Part shown: in pieces, positions 35,723 through 43,619 of the stretch | Layout of the letters: each line of letters opens with the position of its first letter | Position numbering within the stretch: the stretch's first letter is position 1 | Origin: an uncultured Oscillospiraceae bacterium | GTDB lineage: Bacteria; Bacillota; Clostridia; Oscillospirales; Oscillospiraceae | DNA length: 64,000 bases | Direction of reading: 5' to 3' | NCBI GenBank assembly: GCA_934589525.1 | Contig: CAKTOB010000004.1 | Coordinates: 44,061 to 108,060, forward strand | Made by a program: the position numbers and the translations under genes | Notes under the pieces: model-generated | The model's input: the letters and a program-made list of their open reading frames with translations, nothing else | What the model was told of the DNA's origin: nothing | Database searches by the model: none

Positions 35723-37669
35723 ATGGAACTAAACAAATGTCTAGGCTGCATGGAGGATTTAACGGGGTATCCCTGTTCAAAGTGCGGCTTTGACCCACGG
35801 CAGACCGGAAATGCGGAATATGCCCTGCCGGTGGAAACAATTTTGGCTGGCAAATACCTGGTAGGAAAAGTGCTGGGTCAGGGCGGGTTTGGCATTACCT
35901 ACATCGGCTGGGATCTGGCCCTGGAACGGAAAGTGGCCATCAAGGAATACTACCCCTCCGGCCAGGTCAGCCGTCAGCCGGGGACTCAGCAGCTGACCTG
36001 GTATACAAGCTCAAACGCCCGATTTGCCCAGGAAAGCGGCATGGAAATGTTCTTAAAAGAGGCCCGGAAAATGGCCAGGGTGGAGGATGTTTCTGGGGTC
36101 GTTAAAGTAAAAGACCTGTTCCGGGAAAATGGCACCGCCTATATTATTATGGACTTTGTAGAGGGAGAAACTCTGAAAAATCGCCTGAAACAGACCGGGC
36201 CTATGTCCTGGGAACAGGCAAAGGAGATTTTCCGGCCTGCGATCCAGACCATGGAAAAGGTGCACCGGGCAGGACTGATTCACCGGGACATCAGCCCGGA
36301 CAACCTGATGCTGACCCCTGAGGGCAAGGTGAAAATCCTGGACTTGGGAGCCGCCAAGGATTTGAACATCAATACGGGAGCCTCCTCCATGCAGGTGGCC
36401 AAAAGCGGTTTTAGTCCCTTGGAGCAGTACACCCAGCGGGGCGGTTCCGGCCCCTGGACGGATGTGTATTCCATGGCCGCTACAATTTACTATACCCTCA
36501 CCGGTAAAATTCCGCCGACAGCCATCGACCGCATGGAGAATGATGCCATCTGCTGGACACAGCCCCGGCTGGACAGCCTGCCCCGGACGGCCCTGGCGGC
36601 CCTGAAAAAGGCCATGGTGGTGTCGGCTCAGAAACGGACACAGAGCATGGAGGAACTGAAAAAGGGACTGTTTGAGAAAGGGTCAGAGCCGGAAATCGAT
36701 CCGGAAACGGAATCCGATCCCGAGCCAAAGCCCGAACCCAAGCCTGCGCCGAAGATGCCTGGAAAAACGATTTGGGCCGCTGTTGCGGCAGCGGTTGTAG
36801 TGATGGTCGGCGTGATTTGGATGACGGGTTTGAAGTCCGACAGGGATTATAAAAAAGCCCAGAGGCCGATGGAGACGGAACAGTACGAAGCGGCGAGATT
36901 CGAAACATCCGTCCCAGAGACAGAGGCAGAACCCGAAACATCCGTATCTGAAAGCGAATTTACCTCAGAACCATTCCCTGAAAACGACGTCGGCAGCGAA
37001 GATCCATCATCCGATCACGCTACAAAGTCTTCCCAAACGCTTCAACCGGGACAGACCGTTACCATCGGCCATTACCCCAAGGCTTCTGACAGCATTACCT
37101 GGCAGGTTCTGGATGTGCAGGGCGACAAGGCTTTGTTGATCGCCCAGAAGGGGTTGGATGTTCAGCCCTATAACACCAAGTACGGCTCTGTTACCTGGGA
37201 AACCAGCTCCCTCCGAAACTGGCTGAATACAACGTTCCTGAACGAATCTTTTACCGCCGAAGAACAAAAAGCCATCCGCACCACCTATGTGGACAACGGA
37301 AAGGCGCAAGGCTGTGATCTCTGGGAGACGGACGGCGGGAACAATACGCAGGACAAGATTTTTCTGCTGAGCTATGGGGAGGCAAAGAAGTATTTTGATA
37401 TTGCCACCCCCGGCATTGACGGCCCGGAAAAAGCAAGAATACAGCCGACCAAGTATGCCGAAGACCAGGGGGCTTATGTATCTGAGGAATTCAAAACCGC
37501 TGACGGAAAGGATGCAACCCGTTGGTGGCTTCGCTCCCCGGGGTGCAACCAACTGGATGCTGCCTGCGTTCATGCCAGAGGATGCATAGGGGAGCAGATG
37601 TGCAGCAATAAGGACACCTGCGTGCGGCCTGCAATGTGGGTGGACTGCAATAAAATCAATTCCAGATAA
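35723..37669 (+). CDS. Receptor Ser/Thr kinase with DUF6273-like ectodomain (copy 2)
   Basis: 648 aa. Zinc ribbon CLGCMEDLTGYPCSKCGFD, kinase with GQGGFG, VAIKEY, HRDISPDN and DLG, juxtamembrane and transmembrane sequence nearly the same as the 31393 protein (KTIWAAVAAA..., SEFTSEPFPENDV). The C-terminal DUF6273-like domain (about 435-645: ITWQVLDVQGDKALLIAQ, TWETSSLRNWLN, RWWLRSPG, VRPAMWVD) is clearly diverged from copy 1. The leader (GGGGAGGACATGATTT before the ATG) is shared with the next kinase. Extracellular sensing is inferred from topology. Confidence 0.87.
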   Translation: MELNKCLGCMEDLTGYPCSKCGFDPRQTGNAEYALPVETILAGKYLVGKVLGQGGFGITYIGWDLALERKVAIKEYYPSGQVSRQPGTQQLTWYTSSNARFAQESGMEMFLKEARKMARVEDVSGVVKVKDLFRENGTAYIIMDFVEGETLKNRLKQTGPMSWEQAKEIFRPAIQTMEKVHRAGLIHRDISPDNLMLTPEGKVKILDLGAAKDLNINTGASSMQVAKSGFSPLEQYTQRGGSGPWTDVYSMAATIYYTLTGKIPPTAIDRMENDAICWTQPRLDSLPRTALAALKKAMVVSAQKRTQSMEELKKGLFEKGSEPEIDPETESDPEPKPEPKPAPKMPGKTIWAAVAAAVVVMVGVIWMTGLKSDRDYKKAQRPMETEQYEAARFETSVPETEAEPETSVSESEFTSEPFPENDVGSEDPSSDHATKSSQTLQPGQTVTIGHYPKASDSITWQVLDVQGDKALLIAQKGLDVQPYNTKYGSVTWETSSLRNWLNTTFLNESFTAEEQKAIRTTYVDNGKAQGCDLWETDGGNNTQDKIFLLSYGEAKKYFDIATPGIDGPEKARIQPTKYAEDQGAYVSEEFKTADGKDATRWWLRSPGCNQLDAACVHARGCIGEQMCSNKDTCVRPAMWVDCNKINSR

Positions 37670-37735
37670 AAAAGGAACGGCCCTATTTTGCAGATGGATG
37701 AAGCCATGATAGAAAGACTGGGGAGGACATGATTT

Positions 37736-39361
37736 ATGGAACTAAACAAGTGCATGGGTTGCATGGAGGATATTGTGGAGTATCCCTGTTCAAAATGTGG
37801 CTTTGACCCACGGCAGACCGGGAATGCGGAATATGCCCTGCCGGTGGAAACAATTTTGGCAGGAAAATACCTGGTAGGAAAAGTGCTGGGTCAGGGCGGG
37901 TTTGGCATTACCTACATCGGCTGGAATCTGGCCCTGGAACAGAAAGTGGCCATTAAAGAATACTACCCCTCCGGCCAGGTCAGCCGTCAGCCGGGGACTC
38001 AGCAGCTGACCTGGTATACCAGCGAAAGCGCCCGATTTGCCCAGGAAAGCGGCATGGAAATGTTCTTGAAAGAGGCCCGGAAAATGGCCAAGGTCGAGGA
38101 TATTTCTGGGATCGTTAAAGTAAAAGACCTGTTCCGGGAAAATGGCACCGCCTATATTGTTATGGACTTTGTAGAGGGAGAAACTCTGAAAAATCGCCTG
38201 AAACAGACCGGGCCTATGTCCTGGAAACAGGCAAAGGAGATTTTCCGGCCTGCGATCCAGACCATGGAAAAGGTGCACCGGGCAGGACTGGTTCACCGGG
38301 ACATCAGCCCGGACAACCTGATGCTGACCCCAACCGGCGATGTCAAAATCCTGGATCTGGGAGCCGCCAAGGATTTGAACATCAATTCCGGCGCTTCCTC
38401 CATGCAGGTGGCCAAGAGCGGCTTTAGTCCCTTGGAGCAGTATGTTCACCGGGGCAGCTCTGGTCCTTGGACAGATGTCTACGCTATGGCGGCCACAATT
38501 TATTATGCCATCACCGGGACACTTCCTCCCAATGCCGTTGATCGGCTGTCATGTGACACCCTCTCCTGGACAGGACCGAAACTAAAGCTGCTTCCCGCTG
38601 CTGCCCGGGATGCCTTGCAAAAGGCACTGACAGTACAATTTAAAAATCGCACTCAGTCTATGTGCGAACTGGAAAAGGGCCTGTTTTCGGAGGAAACACC
38701 CGCCTTTGCAACACAAAAGCAGCAATCCGCCGTTCAGAAAGTGCCAACGGAGAAACACAGCAAGTCTGCTCTCTCTGCCTGGCTCGTTCCCACAGTCGCC
38801 ATACTCTTCTGTCTACTTTTCGGCGCACTGCCCTCCATAATAGCTTCAAAGTCAGCTGACAAGAGAAACAGCGCCAAAACAATACCGGTCTCAGACAGTC
38901 CTGAAACAACTGTATCACCTGCTTATGATGCGCCCGACGATGATGATATTGTCCGCTACGATAACTCAGAAGTCCAGGCGGCAGGCGCCACAGCAGAGCC
39001 TTCCAATTATATCGACTCTCTGCAAGGAGATTGGCAGACAGTTTCCCTGGACAGTTCGCATACGGAGGCATCAGCAATCGTCTTTACGCAAAAAATCCGC
39101 TGCAAGGAAATGACAGTGAACATCAAAATTGAGATGAATTACGGTGCAAGGTGCAAAGATTGGGAGCTTTGGGCAAGGATCGATGGTAAATGGCAAAAGC
39201 TGGAGCAAATATCTTTGCCAGACGGCAACGGCAGCACTGCCCATACAGTAACATTTGATACCCCAGCAAATCTGGATGCAGTATCAATAACGCCAACCAT
39301 CGCCGGCGGCTATTCCTGGACAGAGTGGCTATGGCTCTCGGATATCTGGACAGAGGGATAA
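37736..39361 (+). CDS. Receptor Ser/Thr kinase with short beta-sandwich-like ectodomain
   Basis: 541 aa. Zinc ribbon (CMGCMEDIVEYPCSKCGFD), complete kinase motifs (GQGGFG, VAIKEY, HRDISPDN, DLG), transmembrane segment about 348-370 and an ectodomain of about 170 residues. The last 110 residues alternate polar and hydrophobic strands rich in Trp (DWELWARIDGKWQKLEQ, SWTEWLWLSDIW), suggestive of a galactose-binding or discoidin-like fold; this is uncertain. Last intact kinase of the array. The region after the kinase domain diverges from its neighbours. Confidence 0.83.
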   Translation: MELNKCMGCMEDIVEYPCSKCGFDPRQTGNAEYALPVETILAGKYLVGKVLGQGGFGITYIGWNLALEQKVAIKEYYPSGQVSRQPGTQQLTWYTSESARFAQESGMEMFLKEARKMAKVEDISGIVKVKDLFRENGTAYIVMDFVEGETLKNRLKQTGPMSWKQAKEIFRPAIQTMEKVHRAGLVHRDISPDNLMLTPTGDVKILDLGAAKDLNINSGASSMQVAKSGFSPLEQYVHRGSSGPWTDVYAMAATIYYAITGTLPPNAVDRLSCDTLSWTGPKLKLLPAAARDALQKALTVQFKNRTQSMCELEKGLFSEETPAFATQKQQSAVQKVPTEKHSKSALSAWLVPTVAILFCLLFGALPSIIASKSADKRNSAKTIPVSDSPETTVSPAYDAPDDDDIVRYDNSEVQAAGATAEPSNYIDSLQGDWQTVSLDSSHTEASAIVFTQKIRCKEMTVNIKIEMNYGARCKDWELWARIDGKWQKLEQISLPDGNGSTAHTVTFDTPANLDAVSITPTIAGGYSWTEWLWLSDIWTEG

Positions 39362-39379
39362 CCCGCATTTCATAGGCAG

Positions 39380-39708
39380 GCCCATGTGCTTCTGGATGCA
39401 CTGCCACAGGAATATGCGGATTTGGAAGAAATGGGGCTGTTGGCCCTTAGAGACGGTCAGGCAGACATTATGGAGACAATAGCCCGCTTGGAAAAAATGG
39501 CTGGACAATACGTGCCTTCCAGCACTATCCCTACAATGAGCTTCCGGTGGCGTATTGCCGGCTGATGGACCGCTGGGGGATCAATGTAGATGCCCTCTCT
39601 GTTCAGAAGTTCCTGCTGGAAACCGGAATGGTAGATGATGCCGGGGCATTTACAACAGCCGGACTTTTGGAAAGCCTGAGCCGCGATTATCTTGTCGTTA
39701 TGCTCTGA
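39380..39708 (+). pseudogene. Frameshifted remnant of an unidentified gene
   Basis: No start codon with a ribosome site is present. One frame reads QAHVLLDALPQEYADLEEMG and continues about 45 residues. Near 39505 the coherent reading shifts to another frame (HYPYNELPVAYCRLMDRWG...) and runs to a stop at 39706-39708. The combined text looks like one degraded protein of about 110 residues. The family was not recognised. Confidence 0.5.
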
Positions 39709-39815
39709 AAGATGTATAAAACAATAGGGACCATCGGAACATAGACCTTTGTTTTCTGCCCGACTGCGCTACAAGCACGGACAAGGACAGTCTGGGAGAA
39801 AGGAGCGTAGATAGC

Positions 39816-40609
39816 ATGAATGCTTGTGAACTGATAGAAATATTTGAAGATACGCAAAAAATGATCTGGAAAGACCCTTTTTTACAGGAGCGGGTCGTGG
39901 CAAGTCAATGCGCAAGTCAGTTGTATTTAGAGCAATATACCTCTCCGATTCGACAAATCAAAGGAGACGGGAGGGTAAAGGTCGTTGAAAATACAACGTT
40001 TCAATGCGCCAGAGAACTGCATTCCCGCTTTTCCAAAATCGCCGTGCTGAACTTTGCCAATCCCTACGAACCGGGCGGCGGCGTGCTGCGTGGAGCCATG
40101 GCCCAGGAGGAATGCCTGTGCAGATGCAGCGATTTGTATAATGTTCTGGCGCAGCCCTATTTTTGAAGCATTACTATCAGCATCACTACCAGAACGGCGA
40201 TCATTACTTCTCGGACCGATTGATTTATTCGCCCAATATCATCGTCTTGAAGTCCGATGACAGCATCCCGCAAATTCTGGATAAGCCATTCTGTGTAGAC
40301 GTGATCACCTGTGCGGCCCCTTATCTAAAGGGCTGCAACAAACCTGACGAGGAGCTTCTGACGATATATCGCTCCCGAATCCGGAATATTCTGGAAGTGG
40401 CAATGTCACAAGAAGTCGATTGCCTGGTTCTGGGCGCATTTGGCTGTGGAGCGTTCCATAATGACCCCCAATTCATGGCCGAAGCGTTTGCGGATCTGCT
40501 GATTGGGGAAAACTACGCGCCTTTCTTTCAAAAGGTGGTTTTCGCAATTAAGCGAGCAGGAGCACATTGCCGCAATCTAAGCGCATTTCAGACGGTGTTC
40601 TCGGTATGA
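39816..40609 (+). pseudogene. TIGR02452-type poly(ADP-ribose) glycohydrolase, split by a frameshift
   Basis: The first frame (39816-40166) carries the bacterial PARG macrodomain signature GGG-x7-QEE (GGGVLRGAMAQEE) inside NFANPYEPGGG. It ends at a TGA just after a five-T run (CCTATTTTTGAAG). The second frame (from about 40163 to 40609) continues the family pattern (HYYQHHYQNGDHYFSDRLIYSP, VLGAFGCGAFHNDP). A single-base indel in the T run would rejoin a protein of about 263 aa. The enzyme would remove ADP-ribose polymers or marks. It may be a true pseudogene, a sequencing error or a slippage site. AAAGGAG precedes the ATG. Confidence 0.8.
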
Positions 40610-41117
40610 GCCATTGAGGGAAAGCCATCGAAATCAGGAAGTCGGTTTTACGAAACGGATAATCTGGAAGACTGTTGTTATAACGCATACAAACGGAATG
40701 GGTCGCCCGGATGAACAACATTCGGAATCGGGTAGATGAAATTGTCTTGAATGAACTGATCGATACCTAGAAAGAGCATATAGCAAAACCGCCATGGTGC
40801 GTACTGATTCTGTCAGTCGCTCCGTGGCGGTTTTTGTCATTGTGCTAATGTCTCAAAACGACGTGCCGTCGCATTTGATGGTTTGCGACGGAAAAATTGG
40901 AGAATACGGCGGCACTTCTTGCCGAAAACGCCGTCAGAAAGGAGAAAAGGCACAGGCGGCAGAAAAATCCTTTCCGGTACATTTCCAGAGGTGGATTATT
41001 TAGGCTTTGCGGATATTCCAGCTGGCACAAATCTGAAGCTGACCTTTGAAGAAACGGTAAGAAGCGAACGCATCTATCTACGGAAAGCGAATGCCGTCCT
41101 GTAGTGTAACGAGCATC
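40610..41117. other. Gene-poor stretch with remnants and terminator
   Basis: Holds the terminator at 40785-40835 and two coding scraps: MNNIRNRVDEIVLNELID-like near 40709, and VDYLGFADIPAGTNLKLTF...to a stop at 41104. Neither has a credible ribosome site or full-length homology that I recognise. Probably decayed cargo next to the mobilisation region. Confidence 0.45.
40785..40835 (+). terminator. Rho-independent terminator
   Basis: Stem AAAACCGCCATGG / CCGTGGCGGTTTT with one mismatch, followed by TTTTT. It ends transcription after the PARG region. It also has an A-run on its other side, so it may work in both directions. Confidence 0.75.
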
Positions 41118-41164
41118 GGATTTGTTGGCACAAATCCAGAATCCACACCACTTCCGGGTGTGGA
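41118..41164 (+). other. Candidate oriT: tandem inverted repeats before mobC
   Basis: Two adjacent perfect hairpins: GGATTTGT-TGGC-ACAAATCC (41118-41137) and TCCACACC-ACTTCCG-GGTGTGGA (41142-41164). They lie just upstream of a MobC-like gene and a relaxase remnant. Origins of transfer in mobilisable elements are commonly placed and structured this way. The nick site is not identified. Confidence 0.5.
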
Positions 41165-41190
41165 CTATTCTAAGAATCAACAGGAGGTAT

Positions 41191-41448
41191 ATGAAGAAAA
41201 ACGACACAAGACTTCAATTGCGGTTGAGCCTAAAAGAGAAAGAAAAAATTGAACGTAATGCCCAGCGTTGCGGTATGAGTGTATCCGGGTATGTCCGGCA
41301 GTGCTGCCTGGGCAGGGAACCAAAATGTAAGCCGCCGGATGTGTTCTGGGAGTTGCTGGAAGAACTGTATACTATAACGGCACTTCTCCCAATGCCGGAA
41401 CAGCAGCGGCTTTCCGGGCTGATTCTGCGGTTACAGGAGGCGGTGTAG
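41191..41448 (+). CDS. MobC-like relaxosome accessory protein
   Basis: 85 aa. N-terminal ribbon-helix-helix pattern (RLQLRLSLKEKEKIERNAQRCGMSVSGYVRQCCLG), typical of plasmid or ICE mobilisation MobC and CopG-like proteins that bind oriT. The ATG is preceded by AGGAGG with short spacing. The relaxase gene begins directly after its stop. Confidence 0.75.
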   Translation: MKKNDTRLQLRLSLKEKEKIERNAQRCGMSVSGYVRQCCLGREPKCKPPDVFWELLEELYTITALLPMPEQQRLSGLILRLQEAV

Positions 41449-42165
41449 ATGGCGACTACAAAGCTATGGCATATCCGGGGACGGTTAAAAGACTTGGTGG
41501 ATTATGTGGAAAATCCAGAGAAAACAGTCAAGCTACAGTATCCGTATTTTACCCGACTGGACACGCTGAATCCTAGCTGGACCAACAAGGGCCTGGAACA
41601 CCTGATTTATGACCGGGACATATTCGAGTTTGGCCGCCCGGAACGTCCACAGGTGCCTGAAATCCCGGACTGGCTGAAAGCAGCATACCAGCCCCGGAAA
41701 CGCACAACGAAGATTTACCGGTTGTATTTCTATTACTGTTATCAGCTGGGGATTTTGCCCAAAGACACGACTTACCACCCGGCAAGTCCACAGCTGCGAA
41801 CCGATCTCCGGCATCTGGACGATATTGACCGACAGACCCGGTATCTTGCAAGCCATAATATCGAGACTGTGGCGGAACTGTTGGCAGACCGTTCCGCCAA
41901 GGAGGCACGGCTGGCATCCCTGGTAGACCAGCGTACCAAACTCCAGAACAAAATCCGCCGTGTTTCCCCGGAGCAGAAGATTCTTCTCCGAAAAGAGAAA
42001 GCGGAGGTTACTGCCAGAATCACAGCCCTGCGCAAGGACATCCGGGACAGCAAAGAAATCGAACAGCGTTCCCTGGACATTCAGGATACGCTGGATCGGG
42101 CATTTGAAGCGGAGTATCCCGGCAGGAACAGAAAGGAGCATGCCTATTTGCATGAAAATCGATAA
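41449..42165 (+). CDS. Relaxase with internal deletion (probably inactive)
   Basis: 238 aa. The first 28 residues (MATTKLWHIRGRLKDLVDYV...) are the usual start of MobA/VirD2-type relaxases from Firmicute mobile elements. The catalytic tyrosine region is kept only in part, and the HxH metal-binding motif expected some 100 residues further on is missing. The sequence jumps to the C-terminal accessory region (PDWLKAAYQPRKRTTKIYRLYFYY..., RYLASHNIETVAEL) with a coiled coil. Full-length relaxases of this type are about 400-500 aa, so about half is gone in an in-frame deletion. The island is probably not self-mobilised by this protein. Confidence 0.75.
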   Translation: MATTKLWHIRGRLKDLVDYVENPEKTVKLQYPYFTRLDTLNPSWTNKGLEHLIYDRDIFEFGRPERPQVPEIPDWLKAAYQPRKRTTKIYRLYFYYCYQLGILPKDTTYHPASPQLRTDLRHLDDIDRQTRYLASHNIETVAELLADRSAKEARLASLVDQRTKLQNKIRRVSPEQKILLRKEKAEVTARITALRKDIRDSKEIEQRSLDIQDTLDRAFEAEYPGRNRKEHAYLHENR

Positions 42166-42200
42166 AGTTGGAAATCATTGGGAGAAAAGGGGGCAGTAAC

Positions 42201-42464
42201 ATGGAAATTATTCAGGATGATGCAAAGAAGCTGGTGCAGGTGTGGCTGAGCCGAAAGGAGAGTGGGGACGAGGCTCTGCAAAATCAGTTGAAGCCCATGT
42301 ATGCCCAGTGGAAGCAGCAGAAATATATGGTGGCGGTATTTCACTCCGGGCAGGAGGATTTGAAGGAGAATACCATGGCCCTGCTGGCGTATAACAAACG
42401 GCGCAGTGCGGAACTGGCGGTGCAGCGGGAGAAGAAGCGGCGGACGGCAAGCATGGAGCGCTGA
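42201..42464 (+). CDS. Small conserved protein of the mobilisation region
   Basis: 87 aa (MEIIQDDAKKLVQVWLSRKE...), charged, with a Lys/Arg-rich C-terminus (EKKRRTASMER). Its type is common next to relaxases in Firmicute ICEs, but no function is known to me. A weak GGGGGCAG site lies before the ATG. No membrane segment. Confidence 0.55.
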   Translation: MEIIQDDAKKLVQVWLSRKESGDEALQNQLKPMYAQWKQQKYMVAVFHSGQEDLKENTMALLAYNKRRSAELAVQREKKRRTASMER

Positions 42465-42470
42465 GAACTT

Positions 42471-42502
42471 GACGGGAAGGAGCAATCTTTCCCGTCTTTT
42501 TT
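42471..42502 (+). terminator. Rho-independent terminator after the mobilisation genes
   Basis: GACGGGAA ... TTCCCGTC stem (8 bp) with a 10-nt loop, then TTTTTT. Confidence 0.85.
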
Positions 42503-42513
42503 CTCTTTTTGTC

Positions 42514-42542
42514 TTGCAATAAGCAAAACTCTATGTTACAAT
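42514..42542 (+). promoter_or_regulatory. Sigma-A promoter of rhuM and the recombinase
   Basis: TTGCAA (42514-42519), 17-bp spacer, TACAAT (42537-42542), 50 bp before the rhuM ATG. rhuM and the recombinase are 2 bp apart and so share this promoter. Confidence 0.75.
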
Positions 42543-42591
42543 ATTATCTGTAATAGGAAAACCAGAAACGACGATATGGAGAAATAACGAT

Positions 42592-43617
42592 ATGAGTGAG
42601 GAAATGGTGAAAGGCGGCGAAATCCTGCTATACCAGAACGGTGCAGAAAAGGAAGTCGTGAATGTGGTATTTCACGATGAAAACTTCTGGCTGACACAAA
42701 AGGGTATGGCAGAACTTTTCGGTGTCAAAGTGCCTGCCATCAGCAAGCACTTGAAGAATATCTTCTTGGACGAAGAATTGGATGAAACCATGGTTGTTTC
42801 CAAAATGGAAATAACCACGCCCCATGGAGCTATAGAGGGGAAGACCCAGACCAATGAGGCAAACTTCTACAACCTCGATGCCATTATCGCCGTAGGCTAC
42901 CGTGTCAACTCCAAAAAGGCCACCCGGTTCCGCCAGTGGGCGACGAAAACGCTGAAAGAGTACATCCAGAAGGGCTTTGTTCTCAACGATGAGATGATGA
43001 AAAACGGCCGCCCCTTTGGCAGGGATTACTTTGACGAACTTCTGGAACGGATCCGGGAAATTCGTGCCAGTGAGCGGCGGGCCTATCAGAAAATCGCGGA
43101 TGTGTTTGAACAGTGCAGCTATGACTACGACAAAAACAGCGAGACAACGAAAGCCTTCTATGCCTTTGTCCAGAACAAGCTGCACTATGCCGTCACCGGC
43201 AAGACGGCGGCGGAGCTGCTTTCCCAGCGGGCCACTCTGGACAGCCCCACCATGGGTTTGACCACTTGGAAGGGGGCGCCGGATGGGAAAATCCTCAAAA
43301 GCGACACACTGGTGGCGAAGAATTACCTGAATCAGAAAGAGCTTTCCCGGCTGAATCGTCTGGTGACCATGTTCATCGACTATGCCGAGCTGATGGCCGA
43401 GGACGAGCAACTCATGTCCATGCAAGACTGGCTGAAAGAGACGGACCGTTTTCTGACCAACAACCGCCGTCAGGTACTGGACGGCAAGGGCCGCATTTCC
43501 CGGGAGGCGGCGGTGAAACAGGTCAGCAGCATCTACGAGGAATTCCGCAAACGGCAGGATGCAGACTATATCTCCGAATTTGACCGCCAGACCGAAAAAT
43601 ACCTCAAAGGAGAATAA
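42592..43617 (+). CDS. RhuM family protein
   Basis: 341 aa. N-terminal helix-turn-helix-like region (FWLTQKGMAELFGVKVPAISKHLKNIF) followed by the characteristic RhuM block (ANFYNLDAIIAVGYRVNSKKATRFRQWATKTLKEYI), then a DinD/Fic-associated helical region and C-terminal coil. RhuM proteins are common cargo of genomic islands, and some are thought to act as toxins or regulators. It is transcribed immediately before the recombinase, so a regulatory role in excision is possible but unproven. Confidence 0.85.
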   Translation: MSEEMVKGGEILLYQNGAEKEVVNVVFHDENFWLTQKGMAELFGVKVPAISKHLKNIFLDEELDETMVVSKMEITTPHGAIEGKTQTNEANFYNLDAIIAVGYRVNSKKATRFRQWATKTLKEYIQKGFVLNDEMMKNGRPFGRDYFDELLERIREIRASERRAYQKIADVFEQCSYDYDKNSETTKAFYAFVQNKLHYAVTGKTAAELLSQRATLDSPTMGLTTWKGAPDGKILKSDTLVAKNYLNQKELSRLNRLVTMFIDYAELMAEDEQLMSMQDWLKETDRFLTNNRRQVLDGKGRISREAAVKQVSSIYEEFRKRQDADYISEFDRQTEKYLKGE

Positions 43618-43619
43618 CC

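Noticed and set aside
19634..39361. Type VI secretion regulatory genes (PpkA/PppA/Fha-like)
   Set aside because: Kinase, phosphatase and FHA genes are present, but no tss structural gene occurs, and the host appears to be a Gram-positive-type Clostridium.
19634..39361. Type VII secretion cluster
   Set aside because: No WXG100 protein, EssC/FtsK-like ATPase or EsaA-like gene was found among the FHA proteins.
40883..41104. 73-codon open frame before the candidate oriT
   Set aside because: No ribosome site, unusual composition in the first half, and only the last 37 residues look protein-like; treated as a remnant.
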